This document shows, in pieces, positions 18,987-27,372 of a stretch of 64,000 bases of DNA (position 1 is the first letter of the stretch; each line of letters starts with the position of its first letter). Source of the DNA: Actinobacteria bacterium HGW-Actinobacteria-2 (GTDB lineage: Bacteria; Actinomycetota; Actinomycetes; Propionibacteriales; Propionibacteriaceae); the NCBI GenBank assembly GCA_002841335.1, contig PHEY01000001.1:434964-498963 (forward strand), read 5' to 3'. Below the pieces are notes generated by a model, which had not been told where the DNA came from, made no database searches, and saw only the letters and a list, made by a program, of their open reading frames with translations. Made by a program: the position numbers and the translations under genes.

Positions 18987-19028
18987 GTTCGTCCGAACTG
19001 CAGACCGCATTGTTCGGGTTCGTTCGGG
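18987..19028. promoter_or_regulatory. Candidate operator: GTTCG palindrome and direct repeats
   Basis: Between the divergent STAND gene and the 19099 cassette lies the palindrome GTTCG-TC-CGAAC (18987-18998). It is followed by GTTCGGG at 19012-19018 and again at 19022-19028, ten base pairs apart, which is one helical turn. The block GTTCGGGTTCGTTCGG recurs exactly at 50836-50851. This arrangement suits a regulator contacting one face of the helix. Confidence 0.45.
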
Positions 19029-19098
19029 ACGGCCATTCCGGCTGGAACCAGCTGCTGGAAAACCGCGAGGCTTTCGACCCGGCACGGGAGGGGTGTAA

Positions 19099-19404
19099 AT
19101 GGAAAACAAGCCTGCGGTGGAGTTCACGCCGCAAAGCGAAGAGGACACGAGCGAACCCACGTGGTGGGTTCTGGGCGGAATCGGACTGATCACCGGCGGG
19201 CTCGCTGTCGTGGCAGCGATCCCCGGCTTCTGGGAAGACCAGGTCGTGGGCAACACCAGCCGCCGCGGACGCGGGCTCTCAGAGTTCCTGGAGTTCGTCG
19301 GCTTCGTCCCCACGGTGTCAGTCCTGGGGGGCGTCGCTGTGATCTGCCTGCTCATCGCCGTGGTCAGCTTCCTCAGGTCGACACACAACGAACGGAAGGA
19401 GTGA
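19099..19404 (+). CDS. Small two-helix membrane protein of unknown function
   Basis: 101 residues. Acidic cytoplasmic-like N-terminus (about 1-20), hydrophobic helix about 22-42, a charged loop with SRRGRG, a second helix about 70-92 and a short basic tail. I recognise no family. The ATG has GGGAGGGG 5 nt upstream. It is followed after 3 bp by the 19408 gene, whose Shine-Dalgarno overlaps its end, so the two form a transcription unit divergent from the STAND regulator. A membrane partner or sensor for the second protein is possible but unproven. Confidence 0.7.
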   Translation: MENKPAVEFTPQSEEDTSEPTWWVLGGIGLITGGLAVVAAIPGFWEDQVVGNTSRRGRGLSEFLEFVGFVPTVSVLGGVAVICLLIAVVSFLRSTHNERKE

Positions 19405-19407
19405 GCA

Positions 19408-19938
19408 ATGGGGTTCTTGGACAAGTACGTCCAGATGGTGTCTGGTCCGGCGCCGGATATGCCGGTATTGATGGGAGGCCTACTCGCAGAAGGGGACACG
19501 TTTCTGTCCTGGACGACGGCAACCCCCGAGGCCGTCGAGAGCGACGGGTCCGGCGGGGTTTCCTCCGACCCATTCAACAGACTCCTGAACATGGCGGTGA
19601 AGGCGGCCGTCTCGGCGCACTCGGCCAGCAAGCACATCGGCGGGGCGGAGGGCTCCATCGCCCGAACATTGCCGCGCGACGGTGAGCAACTCACACTGGT
19701 CGTGAGCCAGGCGGGGCTGTCGGCCTGGCGCGGCAACGGTTACCACGGCAATGTTCCCGAACCGCTCTACCGGATTGCGGGCGAGCACGTCGCCACAGTG
19801 ACCGACACCGGACAGCGCCGCCAGGGCAAGGCCGCGGTCTGCCGGGTCGACTTCGTGGACGGATCGTTCTTCGACTACTGCCTCTACATCAACCAGGACG
19901 AGTTCCTGGAGGCCTGCCGCAAGCGCTGGGGGATCTGA
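19408..19938 (+). CDS. Conserved-looking soluble protein of unknown function (bPH-like C-terminus?)
   Basis: 176 residues, no signal peptide or membrane helix. The middle and end (LTLVVSQAGLSAWRGNGYHGN, then AVCRVDFVDGSFFDYCLY) have the alternating hydrophobic pattern and DGS turn seen in bacterial PH-like domains, but this is only a resemblance. AAGGAG overlaps the end of the preceding gene, indicating translational coupling. The pair is bounded downstream by a 13-bp perfect hairpin. Function unknown. Confidence 0.65.
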   Translation: MGFLDKYVQMVSGPAPDMPVLMGGLLAEGDTFLSWTTATPEAVESDGSGGVSSDPFNRLLNMAVKAAVSAHSASKHIGGAEGSIARTLPRDGEQLTLVVSQAGLSAWRGNGYHGNVPEPLYRIAGEHVATVTDTGQRRQGKAAVCRVDFVDGSFFDYCLYINQDEFLEACRKRWGI

Positions 19939-20004
19939 GAACTCCGGCCACCCACACCGATAAGGACGCCAGATGGGTGGGCCGGTTCAACGGGGGAAAA
20001 CGCC

Positions 20005-20033
20005 GAACGGGGCTCGCATCGCGAGCCCCGTTC
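20005..20033 (-). terminator. Terminator between the unknown cassette and the SPFH-NfeD operon
   Basis: Perfect 13-bp stem (20005-20017 with 20021-20033) and a 3-nt loop. On the minus strand it is followed by GGCGTTTTCCCC, so it best serves the SPFH operon; being symmetric, it may also stop the convergent cassette transcript. Confidence 0.8.
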
Positions 20034-20061
20034 AGGTGTATCTGGGCGGCCGCACCACCGA

Positions 20062-21231
20062 TCACTGCTGCGGCGCACTGACCTCCTGGCCGGAAGCCGC
20101 CGGAGGCTCGAAGTTCGGTCCGGAAGTCAGCGAGTTCGGCGCCTCGGGCACTGACAGCCGAGCTGCTTTGCGGCCCTCCAGAGCCTGCGCCTCGGCGATG
20201 GCCTGTTGGACGGAAGCCGCCGAACTGGCCTCATCTGCCTTCTTCTGGGCCTCGATCTCGGCGAACACATCAACCGGCTTAGGCGCGATGAAGTCGCCGT
20301 CGGCTTCGGGCTCGGGCGCACCCTTCGCCGAGGCGGCCATGGTTCCGAGCCCCTTCAGCGCATCGTTGAGTTCGCTCGGGATGATCCACATCTTGTTCGA
20401 CTCACCACGGGCCAGGTTCGGCAACATCCGCAGATACTGATAGGCCAACAGTGACTGCGTCGGCCTACCGGCGTGGATGGCATTGAAGGTGGTGCTGATC
20501 GCCTGAGCTTCACCCTCTGCCCGCAGAATCGAAGCTTGCCGATCAGCCTGCGCCCGCAGCACGGCCGACTCTCGTTCGCCCTGCGCTCGAAGGATCGCCG
20601 ACTCCCGGTCACCGGAGGCCGACAGGATCTGCGACTGCCGCTGGCCCTCGGCGAGCAGAATGGCGGCTCGCTTGTCGCGTTCGGCCCGGGCACCCTTCTC
20701 CATCGCGTCGCGGATCGTGGCCGGCGGCTCGATCGAGCGCAGCTCGACACGGTTCACCTTGATACCCCACTTGCCGGTGGCCTCGTCCAAGACTGCCCGC
20801 AGCTTCTGGTTGATCTCTTCGCGGCTGGTCAGAGTCTGCTCCAGATCCAGACCACCGATGATGTTTCGCAGCGTCGTCATGGTCAGCTGTTCAATGGCCT
20901 GGATGTAGTTCTGGGCCTCGTAGGCGGCGCGAACTGGATCAACCACCTGGAAGTAGATGACCGAGTCGATGCTCACCATCAGGTTGTCTTCGGTGATCAC
21001 GGCCTGCGGCGGGAACGGCACCACGGCCTCACGCATGTCCATCGTGTAGCGGACAGTGTCGATCACCGGCACCAGCAGGTGCGGGCCGGGGTCCAGGGTT
21101 CGGCGGAACTTGCCGAGCCGCTCCACCACGCCGACCTGCTGCTGGCGGATCACTCGGACCGAGCGGACCAGAATCGTGACCACGACGGCGATCGCGACCA
21201 GCCATCCGATCAGCATCAACAGTTGCTCCAT
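20062..21231 (-). CDS. SPFH-domain (paraslipin/QmcA-like) membrane protein
   Basis: A 389-residue band-7 protein. One N-terminal membrane helix (about residues 5-23) is followed by the SPFH domain (about 28-200, with QQQVGVVERLGKFRRTLDPGPH and NRVELRSIEPPATIRDAM). A long Ala/Glu/Arg-rich coiled coil with heptad-like RESAILRAQGERESAVL repeats comes next, then a Pro/Ala-rich tail. Such proteins oligomerise into membrane microdomain scaffolds. It lies 33 bp behind an NfeD-like gene; SPFH-NfeD pairs are widespread (for example Rv1488-Rv1487). Confidence 0.9.
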   Translation of the reverse strand: MEQLLMLIGWLVAIAVVVTILVRSVRVIRQQQVGVVERLGKFRRTLDPGPHLLVPVIDTVRYTMDMREAVVPFPPQAVITEDNLMVSIDSVIYFQVVDPVRAAYEAQNYIQAIEQLTMTTLRNIIGGLDLEQTLTSREEINQKLRAVLDEATGKWGIKVNRVELRSIEPPATIRDAMEKGARAERDKRAAILLAEGQRQSQILSASGDRESAILRAQGERESAVLRAQADRQASILRAEGEAQAISTTFNAIHAGRPTQSLLAYQYLRMLPNLARGESNKMWIIPSELNDALKGLGTMAASAKGAPEPEADGDFIAPKPVDVFAEIEAQKKADEASSAASVQQAIAEAQALEGRKAARLSVPEAPNSLTSGPNFEPPAASGQEVSAPQQ

Positions 21232-21264
21232 GTTTCTCCTTGTGTTGTTGCCCGCGGTGCCCGA

Positions 21265-21720
21265 TCAGGGCAGGGCTTCATGCTTGGGGTAGACCACGGC
21301 AATCGCCCCATCGATCTGGTAGACCTCGATCGCCGTTCCGGCCGGGATCGTGCCGTCCACGGCTCGGGCGGACCATACTTCGCCATTCACTTTGGCCTCA
21401 CCGCCGGAAGTGGTGATCTCAGCGGTGGCGACTCCTGCCGAACCGACCATCTTGTCCAGGCTGGACCGGTAGCCCGGCGCCTGACGGACGCGCTCCAACA
21501 GCGTCGGGCGCAGGAGTCCCAACAGCGCTACCGCAGCGATCAGCGCGGCGGCGATTTGCAGCCACCACAGCGGTGGGAACACCAGTCCGACGATTGCGCC
21601 GGCCAACGCACCGCCGGCCAACATGAGCAAAGTGAAATCCAATGTCAGCGTTTCGGTGACCGCAAGCGCACCGGCGAGCACAAGCCACACCACCCACATG
21701 TTTTCGGCCAGCCACTGCAT
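21265..21720 (-). CDS. NfeD-like membrane protein
   Basis: About 151 residues: two to three hydrophobic helices in the first 85 residues, then a C-terminal OB-fold-like domain (GSAGVATAEITTSGGEAKVNGEVWSAR...AIEVYQIDGAIAVV) typical of short NfeD proteins that partner SPFH scaffolds. The ATG at 21720 is assumed; a TTG three codons upstream (21729) is also possible. First gene of the SPFH operon. Confidence 0.88.
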   Translation of the reverse strand: MQWLAENMWVVWLVLAGALAVTETLTLDFTLLMLAGGALAGAIVGLVFPPLWWLQIAAALIAAVALLGLLRPTLLERVRQAPGYRSSLDKMVGSAGVATAEITTSGGEAKVNGEVWSARAVDGTIPAGTAIEVYQIDGAIAVVYPKHEALP

Positions 21721-21872
21721 TGTTCCCAACCCCGCTCAGCCACGCTGCTCTCGCCCATTTGGCTCAAGGTAACTCCATCATGCCAACTGAGTTCCAAACC
21801 AGCGAGCTTCGGCCGCCGACATTTACCTGTCGACCCCCTCACGACGGACCGACGATCGGCAGTGAGACCCGA

Positions 21873-22670
<798 letters not shown>

Positions 22671-22730
22671 GAGTCCAACCTATCCAACTCCCCCGCCGTG
22701 GCGGGGTAAGCCAGCCGCAGGTCCGACACC

Positions 22731-23501
22731 TCAAGCGCCGGTGGAGTGCAACCCTCCGTCGACGTGCACCATCTCTCCGGTCGTTGCCGGGAACCAGTCG
22801 CTGAGCAGGGCAACCACCGCCTTGGCCGTTGGCGTGGAGTCCTTGGAGTCCCAGCCCAGCGGCGCGCGATCCTCCCAGATGGTGTTGAACTCCTCGGCTC
22901 CGGGGATGGCCTTCTTGGCGATGGTGTCCAGCGGGCCGGCGGCCACCAAGTTGCAGCGGACGCCGTCCGGACCGAGGTAGCGCGCCAGGTACCGGGTGGC
23001 GCTCTCCAAAGCAGCCTTGGACACCCCCATCCAGTCGTAGGTGGGCCACGAGATCCGGGCGTCGAAGGTCAGGCCCACGATCGAGGCGTTGGTCGACAGC
23101 ATCGGCTTGCACGCCATCGCCAGGCTGACCATCGAGTAGGCGGAGACCTGCACAGCGGTGCTGACGTCGGCGAACGGAGTGGTCAGGAACTTGCCGCCGA
23201 GCGCGGTCTCGGGATTGGCGAAGGCGATCGAGTGCACGACTCCGTCCAGGTGGTCAAAATGCTCCCCGAGGAGTTCGGGCAGACGCTCCAGGTGGGACGC
23301 GTCGGTGACGTCGAGTTCCAGCAGGGGCGGCTCGGGATCGAGCTTCTTCAGCACCCGCGCGGTGAGGCTCATCGCGCGTCCGAAGTTCGACACCACGACG
23401 TTCGCACCTTCGGCCAGTGCCAGTTCGGCCACCCGGTAGCCGATCGAGGTGTTCATGGTCACACCGGCGACCAGGATGTTCTTACCCTCGAGAATTCCCA
23501 T
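22731..23501 (-). CDS. fabI: Enoyl-[acyl-carrier-protein] reductase, InhA type
   Basis: NADH-dependent enoyl reductase of type II fatty acid synthesis. The 256-residue protein starts MGILEGKNILVAGVTMNTSIGYRVAE and shows HSIAFANPETALGG and the active-site region TYDWMGVSKAALES, with Tyr and Lys placed as in InhA. GAAGGAAACGAACA precedes the ATG at 23501, which is why this start is chosen over the open frame upstream. It lies 16 bp behind fabG, matching the mabA-inhA arrangement of mycobacteria. Confidence 0.95.
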   Translation of the reverse strand: MGILEGKNILVAGVTMNTSIGYRVAELALAEGANVVVSNFGRAMSLTARVLKKLDPEPPLLELDVTDASHLERLPELLGEHFDHLDGVVHSIAFANPETALGGKFLTTPFADVSTAVQVSAYSMVSLAMACKPMLSTNASIVGLTFDARISWPTYDWMGVSKAALESATRYLARYLGPDGVRCNLVAAGPLDTIAKKAIPGAEEFNTIWEDRAPLGWDSKDSTPTAKAVVALLSDWFPATTGEMVHVDGGLHSTGA

Positions 23502-23517
23502 TGTTCGTTTCCTTCTC

Positions 23518-24243
23518 TCAAAAACCCATGCCGAGGCCACCGTCGACCGGCAGCACGATGCCACTGATGTATCCGGCCTGGTCACTGGCCAGATAGCTGA
23601 CCGCGGCGGAGACTTCGGCGACGTCGCCGAATCGTCCTGCCGGGATCTGACTGCGGTACTTCTCGGCGATCTCGTCGCCCAAAGCTGCCGTCATGTCGGT
23701 CTCGATGAAGCCCGGAGCCACCACATTCGCCGTCACGCCTCGCGCCCCCAGCTCTCGGGTCAGCGAGCGCGCCATGCCCACCAGCGCCGCCTTCGAGGCG
23801 GAGTAGTTGACCTGGCCGGCCGAGCCGTACAGCCCGACCACCGAGCCGATCAGGATGATCCGACCGAAGCGTCCGCGGATCATCGACTTGGCCGCCCGCT
23901 TTGCACACCGGAAGGCGCCGCCCAGGTTGACCGAGATCACCTGATCGAAGTCGGCTTCGCTCATCCGCAGGATCAGCGTGTCCTTGGTGATTCCCGCGTT
24001 GGCCACCAGCACTTCGATCGGGCCGTGGGCAGCCTCGGCCTCGGCGAAGGCCGCCTCGACGGCCTGAGGATCGGTGATGTCGGTGGCAATGCCCAGCACC
24101 CCATCGGGAGCTTTGCCCGTGGTGGACAGCCCAGCCACTCGGTGGCCGGCGGCAACGAAGTCGGCGGCGATGGCCGCCCCGATTCCCCGGCTCGCCCCGG
24201 TCACCAGGACGCTGCGCGGCGTCGGTGTCGTCGATTCAGTCAC
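23518..24243 (-). CDS. fabG: 3-oxoacyl-[acyl-carrier-protein] reductase
   Basis: Short-chain dehydrogenase reducing beta-ketoacyl-ACP with NADPH. The 241-residue protein has VLVTGASRGIGAAIA, the NAG motif, catalytic Ser in ILIGSVVG, YSASKAALVG (Tyr/Lys) and the C-terminal YISGIVLPVDGG. The start is GTG 24243 with TACCCT 6 nt upstream and no Shine-Dalgarno, hence probably leaderless; the frame continues 20 codons further upstream without support. First gene of fabG-fabI. Confidence 0.95.
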   Translation of the reverse strand: MTESTTPTPRSVLVTGASRGIGAAIAADFVAAGHRVAGLSTTGKAPDGVLGIATDITDPQAVEAAFAEAEAAHGPIEVLVANAGITKDTLILRMSEADFDQVISVNLGGAFRCAKRAAKSMIRGRFGRIILIGSVVGLYGSAGQVNYSASKAALVGMARSLTRELGARGVTANVVAPGFIETDMTAALGDEIAEKYRSQIPAGRFGDVAEVSAAVSYLASDQAGYISGIVLPVDGGLGMGF

Positions 24244-24249
24244 CAGCGA

Positions 24250-24255
24250 AGGGTA
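24250..24255 (-). promoter_or_regulatory. -10 element of leaderless fabG-fabI mRNA
   Basis: Minus-strand TACCCT, six bases (TCGCTG), then GTG. It fits TANNNT and the 6-7 nt distance seen at the other leaderless candidates. Confidence 0.45.
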
Positions 24256-24427
24256 GCGGACCAAGCCCCTGGCCTCACTCCTGCTCACCGCAGGTCGACG
24301 CATTGCGCGAGTGTCCGGACCCGTGGTCTTGCTGGTTGCGCTTCAATAGATTCAGGCCTGCCGAATGGGGAGAGCGCATCGCGGCGGCCTCCGCTGACCG
24401 CCACCGCCGTGGCAAGCTGGGAGAACA

Positions 24428-25192
24428 ATGAAACGTCTCATGCTCACCTTGATCGGGGTGATGGCGATGACTGCGGGCTGCGTCGCACCGCCGCCCGGAC
24501 CGGCCGCGCCGGCGCTCACCGACACCGCCTGGGTGGTCACCGCCATCAAGGGCTCCCCCACCGCCGCCGACCAGCACCCCACCATGACGTTCACTGCCGA
24601 GCGGTACGGCGGCAACACCGGCTGCAACTCCTTCAGCGGCGAGTTCACCCAGAATGGTTCGTCACTGACCTTGCGACCGGCCGCCGTGACCGAGATGGCT
24701 TGCCTCGATGGGCGGATCATGACCCAGGAGGCCCAGTTCTTGGCCGCGCTGGGCGAGGTCGCCTCGATCACCTCAACCAGCGCCGGCGCCGAGGCGCTCA
24801 ACGCTTCCGGCCAGAGCGTGCTCAGCCTGACCAAGGCCCCGACACCCTCACCGCGTCCGCTGGTCGGCACCACGTGGAAACTGACCGGCATCCGCTCCGG
24901 CGGCACGTCCGCCTCGGTGGTCGCCGACAGCACCGTCACCCTGACTCTCGCCGCGTCCAGCTACACCGGCAGGGCGTGCAACACCTTCGGCGGTGATCTG
25001 ACCACCACTGGCGACCAGATCACCTTCTCAGCACCACATTCGACGAGGATGGCCTGCCGTCCACCCGAACTGGCCGCCCAGGAAACCGCAGTGCTGGGCA
25101 CCTTGCCCACCGTCGTCTCCTGGACGATCAGCGGCACCTCACTGAGCCTGTCCACGCCGGACGGCTCGGGATTGGACTTCGTCGCCTCGTGA
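24428..25192 (+). CDS. Lipoprotein with two META (HslJ-like) domains
   Basis: 254 residues. The signal peptide ends in the lipobox MTAGC (Cys18). Two META domains follow: the first (about 30-135) with GNTGCNSFSGEF and TEMACLDGRIMTQE, the second (about 145-254) with ACNTFGGDL and TRMACRPPELAAQE. Paired Cys in each suggest one disulphide per domain. HslJ in E. coli is a heat-inducible outer-membrane protein linked to novobiocin resistance; function here is unknown. The ATG has GGGAG 5 nt upstream. Its stop overlaps the next gene (GTGA), which implies coupling with an rRNA methyltransferase. Confidence 0.85.
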   Translation: MKRLMLTLIGVMAMTAGCVAPPPGPAAPALTDTAWVVTAIKGSPTAADQHPTMTFTAERYGGNTGCNSFSGEFTQNGSSLTLRPAAVTEMACLDGRIMTQEAQFLAALGEVASITSTSAGAEALNASGQSVLSLTKAPTPSPRPLVGTTWKLTGIRSGGTSASVVADSTVTLTLAASSYTGRACNTFGGDLTTTGDQITFSAPHSTRMACRPPELAAQETAVLGTLPTVVSWTISGTSLSLSTPDGSGLDFVAS

Positions 25193-25992
25193 ACCTGTCC
25201 GCCGCTGCCGTCCTGCTCGCCTGTCCGACCTGCCGCGACTCGCTCTCCCTGACCGAAGGCGCCTTGCGCTGCCCGAACGGCCACAGCTACGACATCGCTC
25301 GCCAGGGCTATGTCAATCTGCTCGGCGGCGCCGAACCGCCCAACGCCGACACCTCCGCCATGCTGGACGCCCGCGCGCGGGTCCATCAGGCCGGGGTGTT
25401 CGAACCGGTGGCCACAGTGATCGGCGAGCTGTGCAGCGGGCGTCTACACGTCCTGGAGGCCGGCGTCGGCACCGGGCACTACCTGGCCGCCGCACTCGGC
25501 ACCGAGCCCAGCGCGGTGGGCGTCGGATTGGACGTGTCCAAGGCTGCCGCGCGGCATTGCCTGCGCGCAGACCGCCGGATCGCCGCGGTGGTGGCCGATG
25601 TGTGGAAACCGCTCCCGGTGCGCGATCGCGCCGTCGATGTGGTGATGTCGGTGTTCGCGCCCCGCAACCTGCCCGAGTTCTCCCGCGTCCTGCGCCCCGA
25701 TGGACGCTTCATCGCCGTCACCCCACGCGGCGGGCACCTGACCGGCCTGCGCGATGCCTATGGGCTGCTCGACATCCCGATCGGGAAAGCCGACCAACTC
25801 AGCGCCGCGGCCGGTGAATTCTTCGATCTGATCGACACCCGGGTGGTGAAGTATCGCCTCCCGGTCTCCGAGACTCTGGCCACCGACTTGATCGCCATGG
25901 GACCGAACGCCTTCCACCAGGTTCCGACCACGGTCACCGCCTCCACCATCAACGTCGACGTAACCATCCAGGTGTTTCGACCGCTGCCCTGA
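25189..25992 (+). CDS. RlmA-type 23S rRNA (guanine-N1)-methyltransferase
   Basis: 267 residues. The N-terminal zinc finger CPTCRDSLSLTEGALRCPNGH followed by SYDIARQGYVNLL is diagnostic of the RlmA/TlrB group, which methylates N1 of G745 or G748 in 23S rRNA helix 35 and can affect macrolide sensitivity. The SAM-binding motif is VLEAGVGTGHY. Gram-positive members are usually RlmA(II) (G748); the exact target is not decided here. The start is GTG 25189, overlapping the lipoprotein stop by 4 bp. Confidence 0.88.
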   Translation: MNLSAAAVLLACPTCRDSLSLTEGALRCPNGHSYDIARQGYVNLLGGAEPPNADTSAMLDARARVHQAGVFEPVATVIGELCSGRLHVLEAGVGTGHYLAAALGTEPSAVGVGLDVSKAAARHCLRADRRIAAVVADVWKPLPVRDRAVDVVMSVFAPRNLPEFSRVLRPDGRFIAVTPRGGHLTGLRDAYGLLDIPIGKADQLSAAAGEFFDLIDTRVVKYRLPVSETLATDLIAMGPNAFHQVPTTVTASTINVDVTIQVFRPLP

Positions 25993-26013
25993 GCGGCTCA
26001 CTAACCCCCAGGC

Positions 26014-26071
26014 GCCCCCGAATCGCGCAGCTGCTACCGAAATATCGGTGGCTGGTGCTCGTTTCGGGGGC
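26014..26071. repeat. 58-bp imperfect palindrome (candidate structured or REP-like element)
   Basis: A fully symmetric, unbulged inverted repeat with outer arms GCCCCCGAA/TTCGGGGGC (26014-26022, 26063-26071) and an inner stem around CTACCGA/TCGGTGG, centred at 26042/26043. About 24 of 29 position pairs can pair (one as G-U). It fills the gap between the RlmA-type gene and the amidohydrolase. No T-run follows on either strand, so it is not a typical terminator. Confidence 0.7.
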
Positions 26072-26136
26072 AGCTACCTGCGGACAGGGGCAGGTCTGCG
26101 GGTGCATCGGTGCCGGGCGGTGAGAGGATGGGATCC

Positions 26137-27372
26137 ATGACGACCTGGCCGGACCGCGCGACAGCGCAGCTCCTGGCCCAACTCGCTACCCGGATCGACC
26201 ACCAGTTGGCTCATGCACAGGCGCTGCGCCGGGAGTTGCATCGCCATCCTGATCTCAGCGGGGCCGAACGGCCCACGGCCGACCGCCTCCGTCACGAGTT
26301 GCCGGGGTTGAAGGCCACCCGTGTCGCCGATACCGGCTTCCTCGTCCGGCTCGGGCCGCCGGGACCGGCGGTGGTCGTCCGCAGCGAACTGGACGCTCTC
26401 CCGCTGACCGAGGAGACCGGCGTCAGCTGGGCAGCCTCGGACGGAGCCATGCACGCTTGTGGTCACGACGTCCATATGGCTGCGCTCTGGTCGCTGTTGG
26501 AGGCCGCGCGATCAGTGGAACTCCCCATCGGCCTGATCGGGCTCTTCCAGCCGCGCGAAGAGGTCCAGCCCTGCGGCGCGGAATCAGTGATCGGCTCCGG
26601 CGTGCTCGCCGCCGAGGACGTGGTTGCGGTGATCGGCGCCCACGTCCAGCCCCGAGTGGCTCCCGGGGTGATCAGCACCGGCCCAGGCGCGGTGAACGCC
26701 GCCGCAGACCGGTTCGAGATCGTCATTCACGGCCATCCCGGCCATGGCGCCTATCCGCACGTGACCATCGACCCGGTGCCGGTGGCCGCGGCGATCATCA
26801 CCGGCTTGCAGGAGTTGGTCGGTCGGACCATCGATCCCCTGCACCCCGCACTGATCTCGGTCGGACGGCTGGAGGCCGGCACTGCGGCGAACATCATCCC
26901 GGCGACCGCCCGGATGGAAGGCGTCATCCGGACCATGGACGAAGCCGACCGCACCCACCTGCAGAACGCGATTCGACAACTCGCCCAGCACACCGCTGCT
27001 GCCCGCGGCGCCCATGCCGAGGTCACCATCATCATCGGCGACCCGGTGTTGTCGAATGATCGTCGGCTGGTGCGGTTCACCGACTCACTGATCGGCCACC
27101 TGGGGCTGCCGCTGGCCCACGAGCCGTTCCGCTCCTGCGGCGCCGACGACTTCTCCCACTACTCGGCGATCGCGCCGATCCTGATGTCGTTCGTGGGCGT
27201 CCGCCAGGACCCCACGGTCCGCCTCCGGCATCGCTCAGACGCGCTGGCGCGGCAGGAGATCGGCCTGCACCACCCGGAGTTCCTGCCCAGCGAGGACGCC
27301 ATCCGCAATGTGGCCTTGACGTTGGCCAGCGGTTACCTGGCCGGCACCCAGCTGGCCCACGCCGCCGAGTGA
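26137..27372 (+). CDS. M20D-family amidohydrolase (N-acyl amino acid hydrolase type)
   Basis: 411 residues in the M20 metallopeptidase fold: a catalytic domain split by a dimerisation domain. Visible metal and active-site motifs are VVVRSELDALPLTEETG, MHACGHDVHMAALW, EEVQPCGAE and near the C-terminus GADDFSHYS. This pattern marks the amidohydrolase subgroup (hippurate/IAA-amino acid/N-acetyl amino acid hydrolases); the substrate is unknown. The ATG at 26137 is preferred; GTG 26110 and ATG 26128 in frame are alternatives. Its stop abuts the convergent ABC-F stop (TGATCA). Confidence 0.88.
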   Translation: MTTWPDRATAQLLAQLATRIDHQLAHAQALRRELHRHPDLSGAERPTADRLRHELPGLKATRVADTGFLVRLGPPGPAVVVRSELDALPLTEETGVSWAASDGAMHACGHDVHMAALWSLLEAARSVELPIGLIGLFQPREEVQPCGAESVIGSGVLAAEDVVAVIGAHVQPRVAPGVISTGPGAVNAAADRFEIVIHGHPGHGAYPHVTIDPVPVAAAIITGLQELVGRTIDPLHPALISVGRLEAGTAANIIPATARMEGVIRTMDEADRTHLQNAIRQLAQHTAAARGAHAEVTIIIGDPVLSNDRRLVRFTDSLIGHLGLPLAHEPFRSCGADDFSHYSAIAPILMSFVGVRQDPTVRLRHRSDALARQEIGLHHPEFLPSEDAIRNVALTLASGYLAGTQLAHAAE

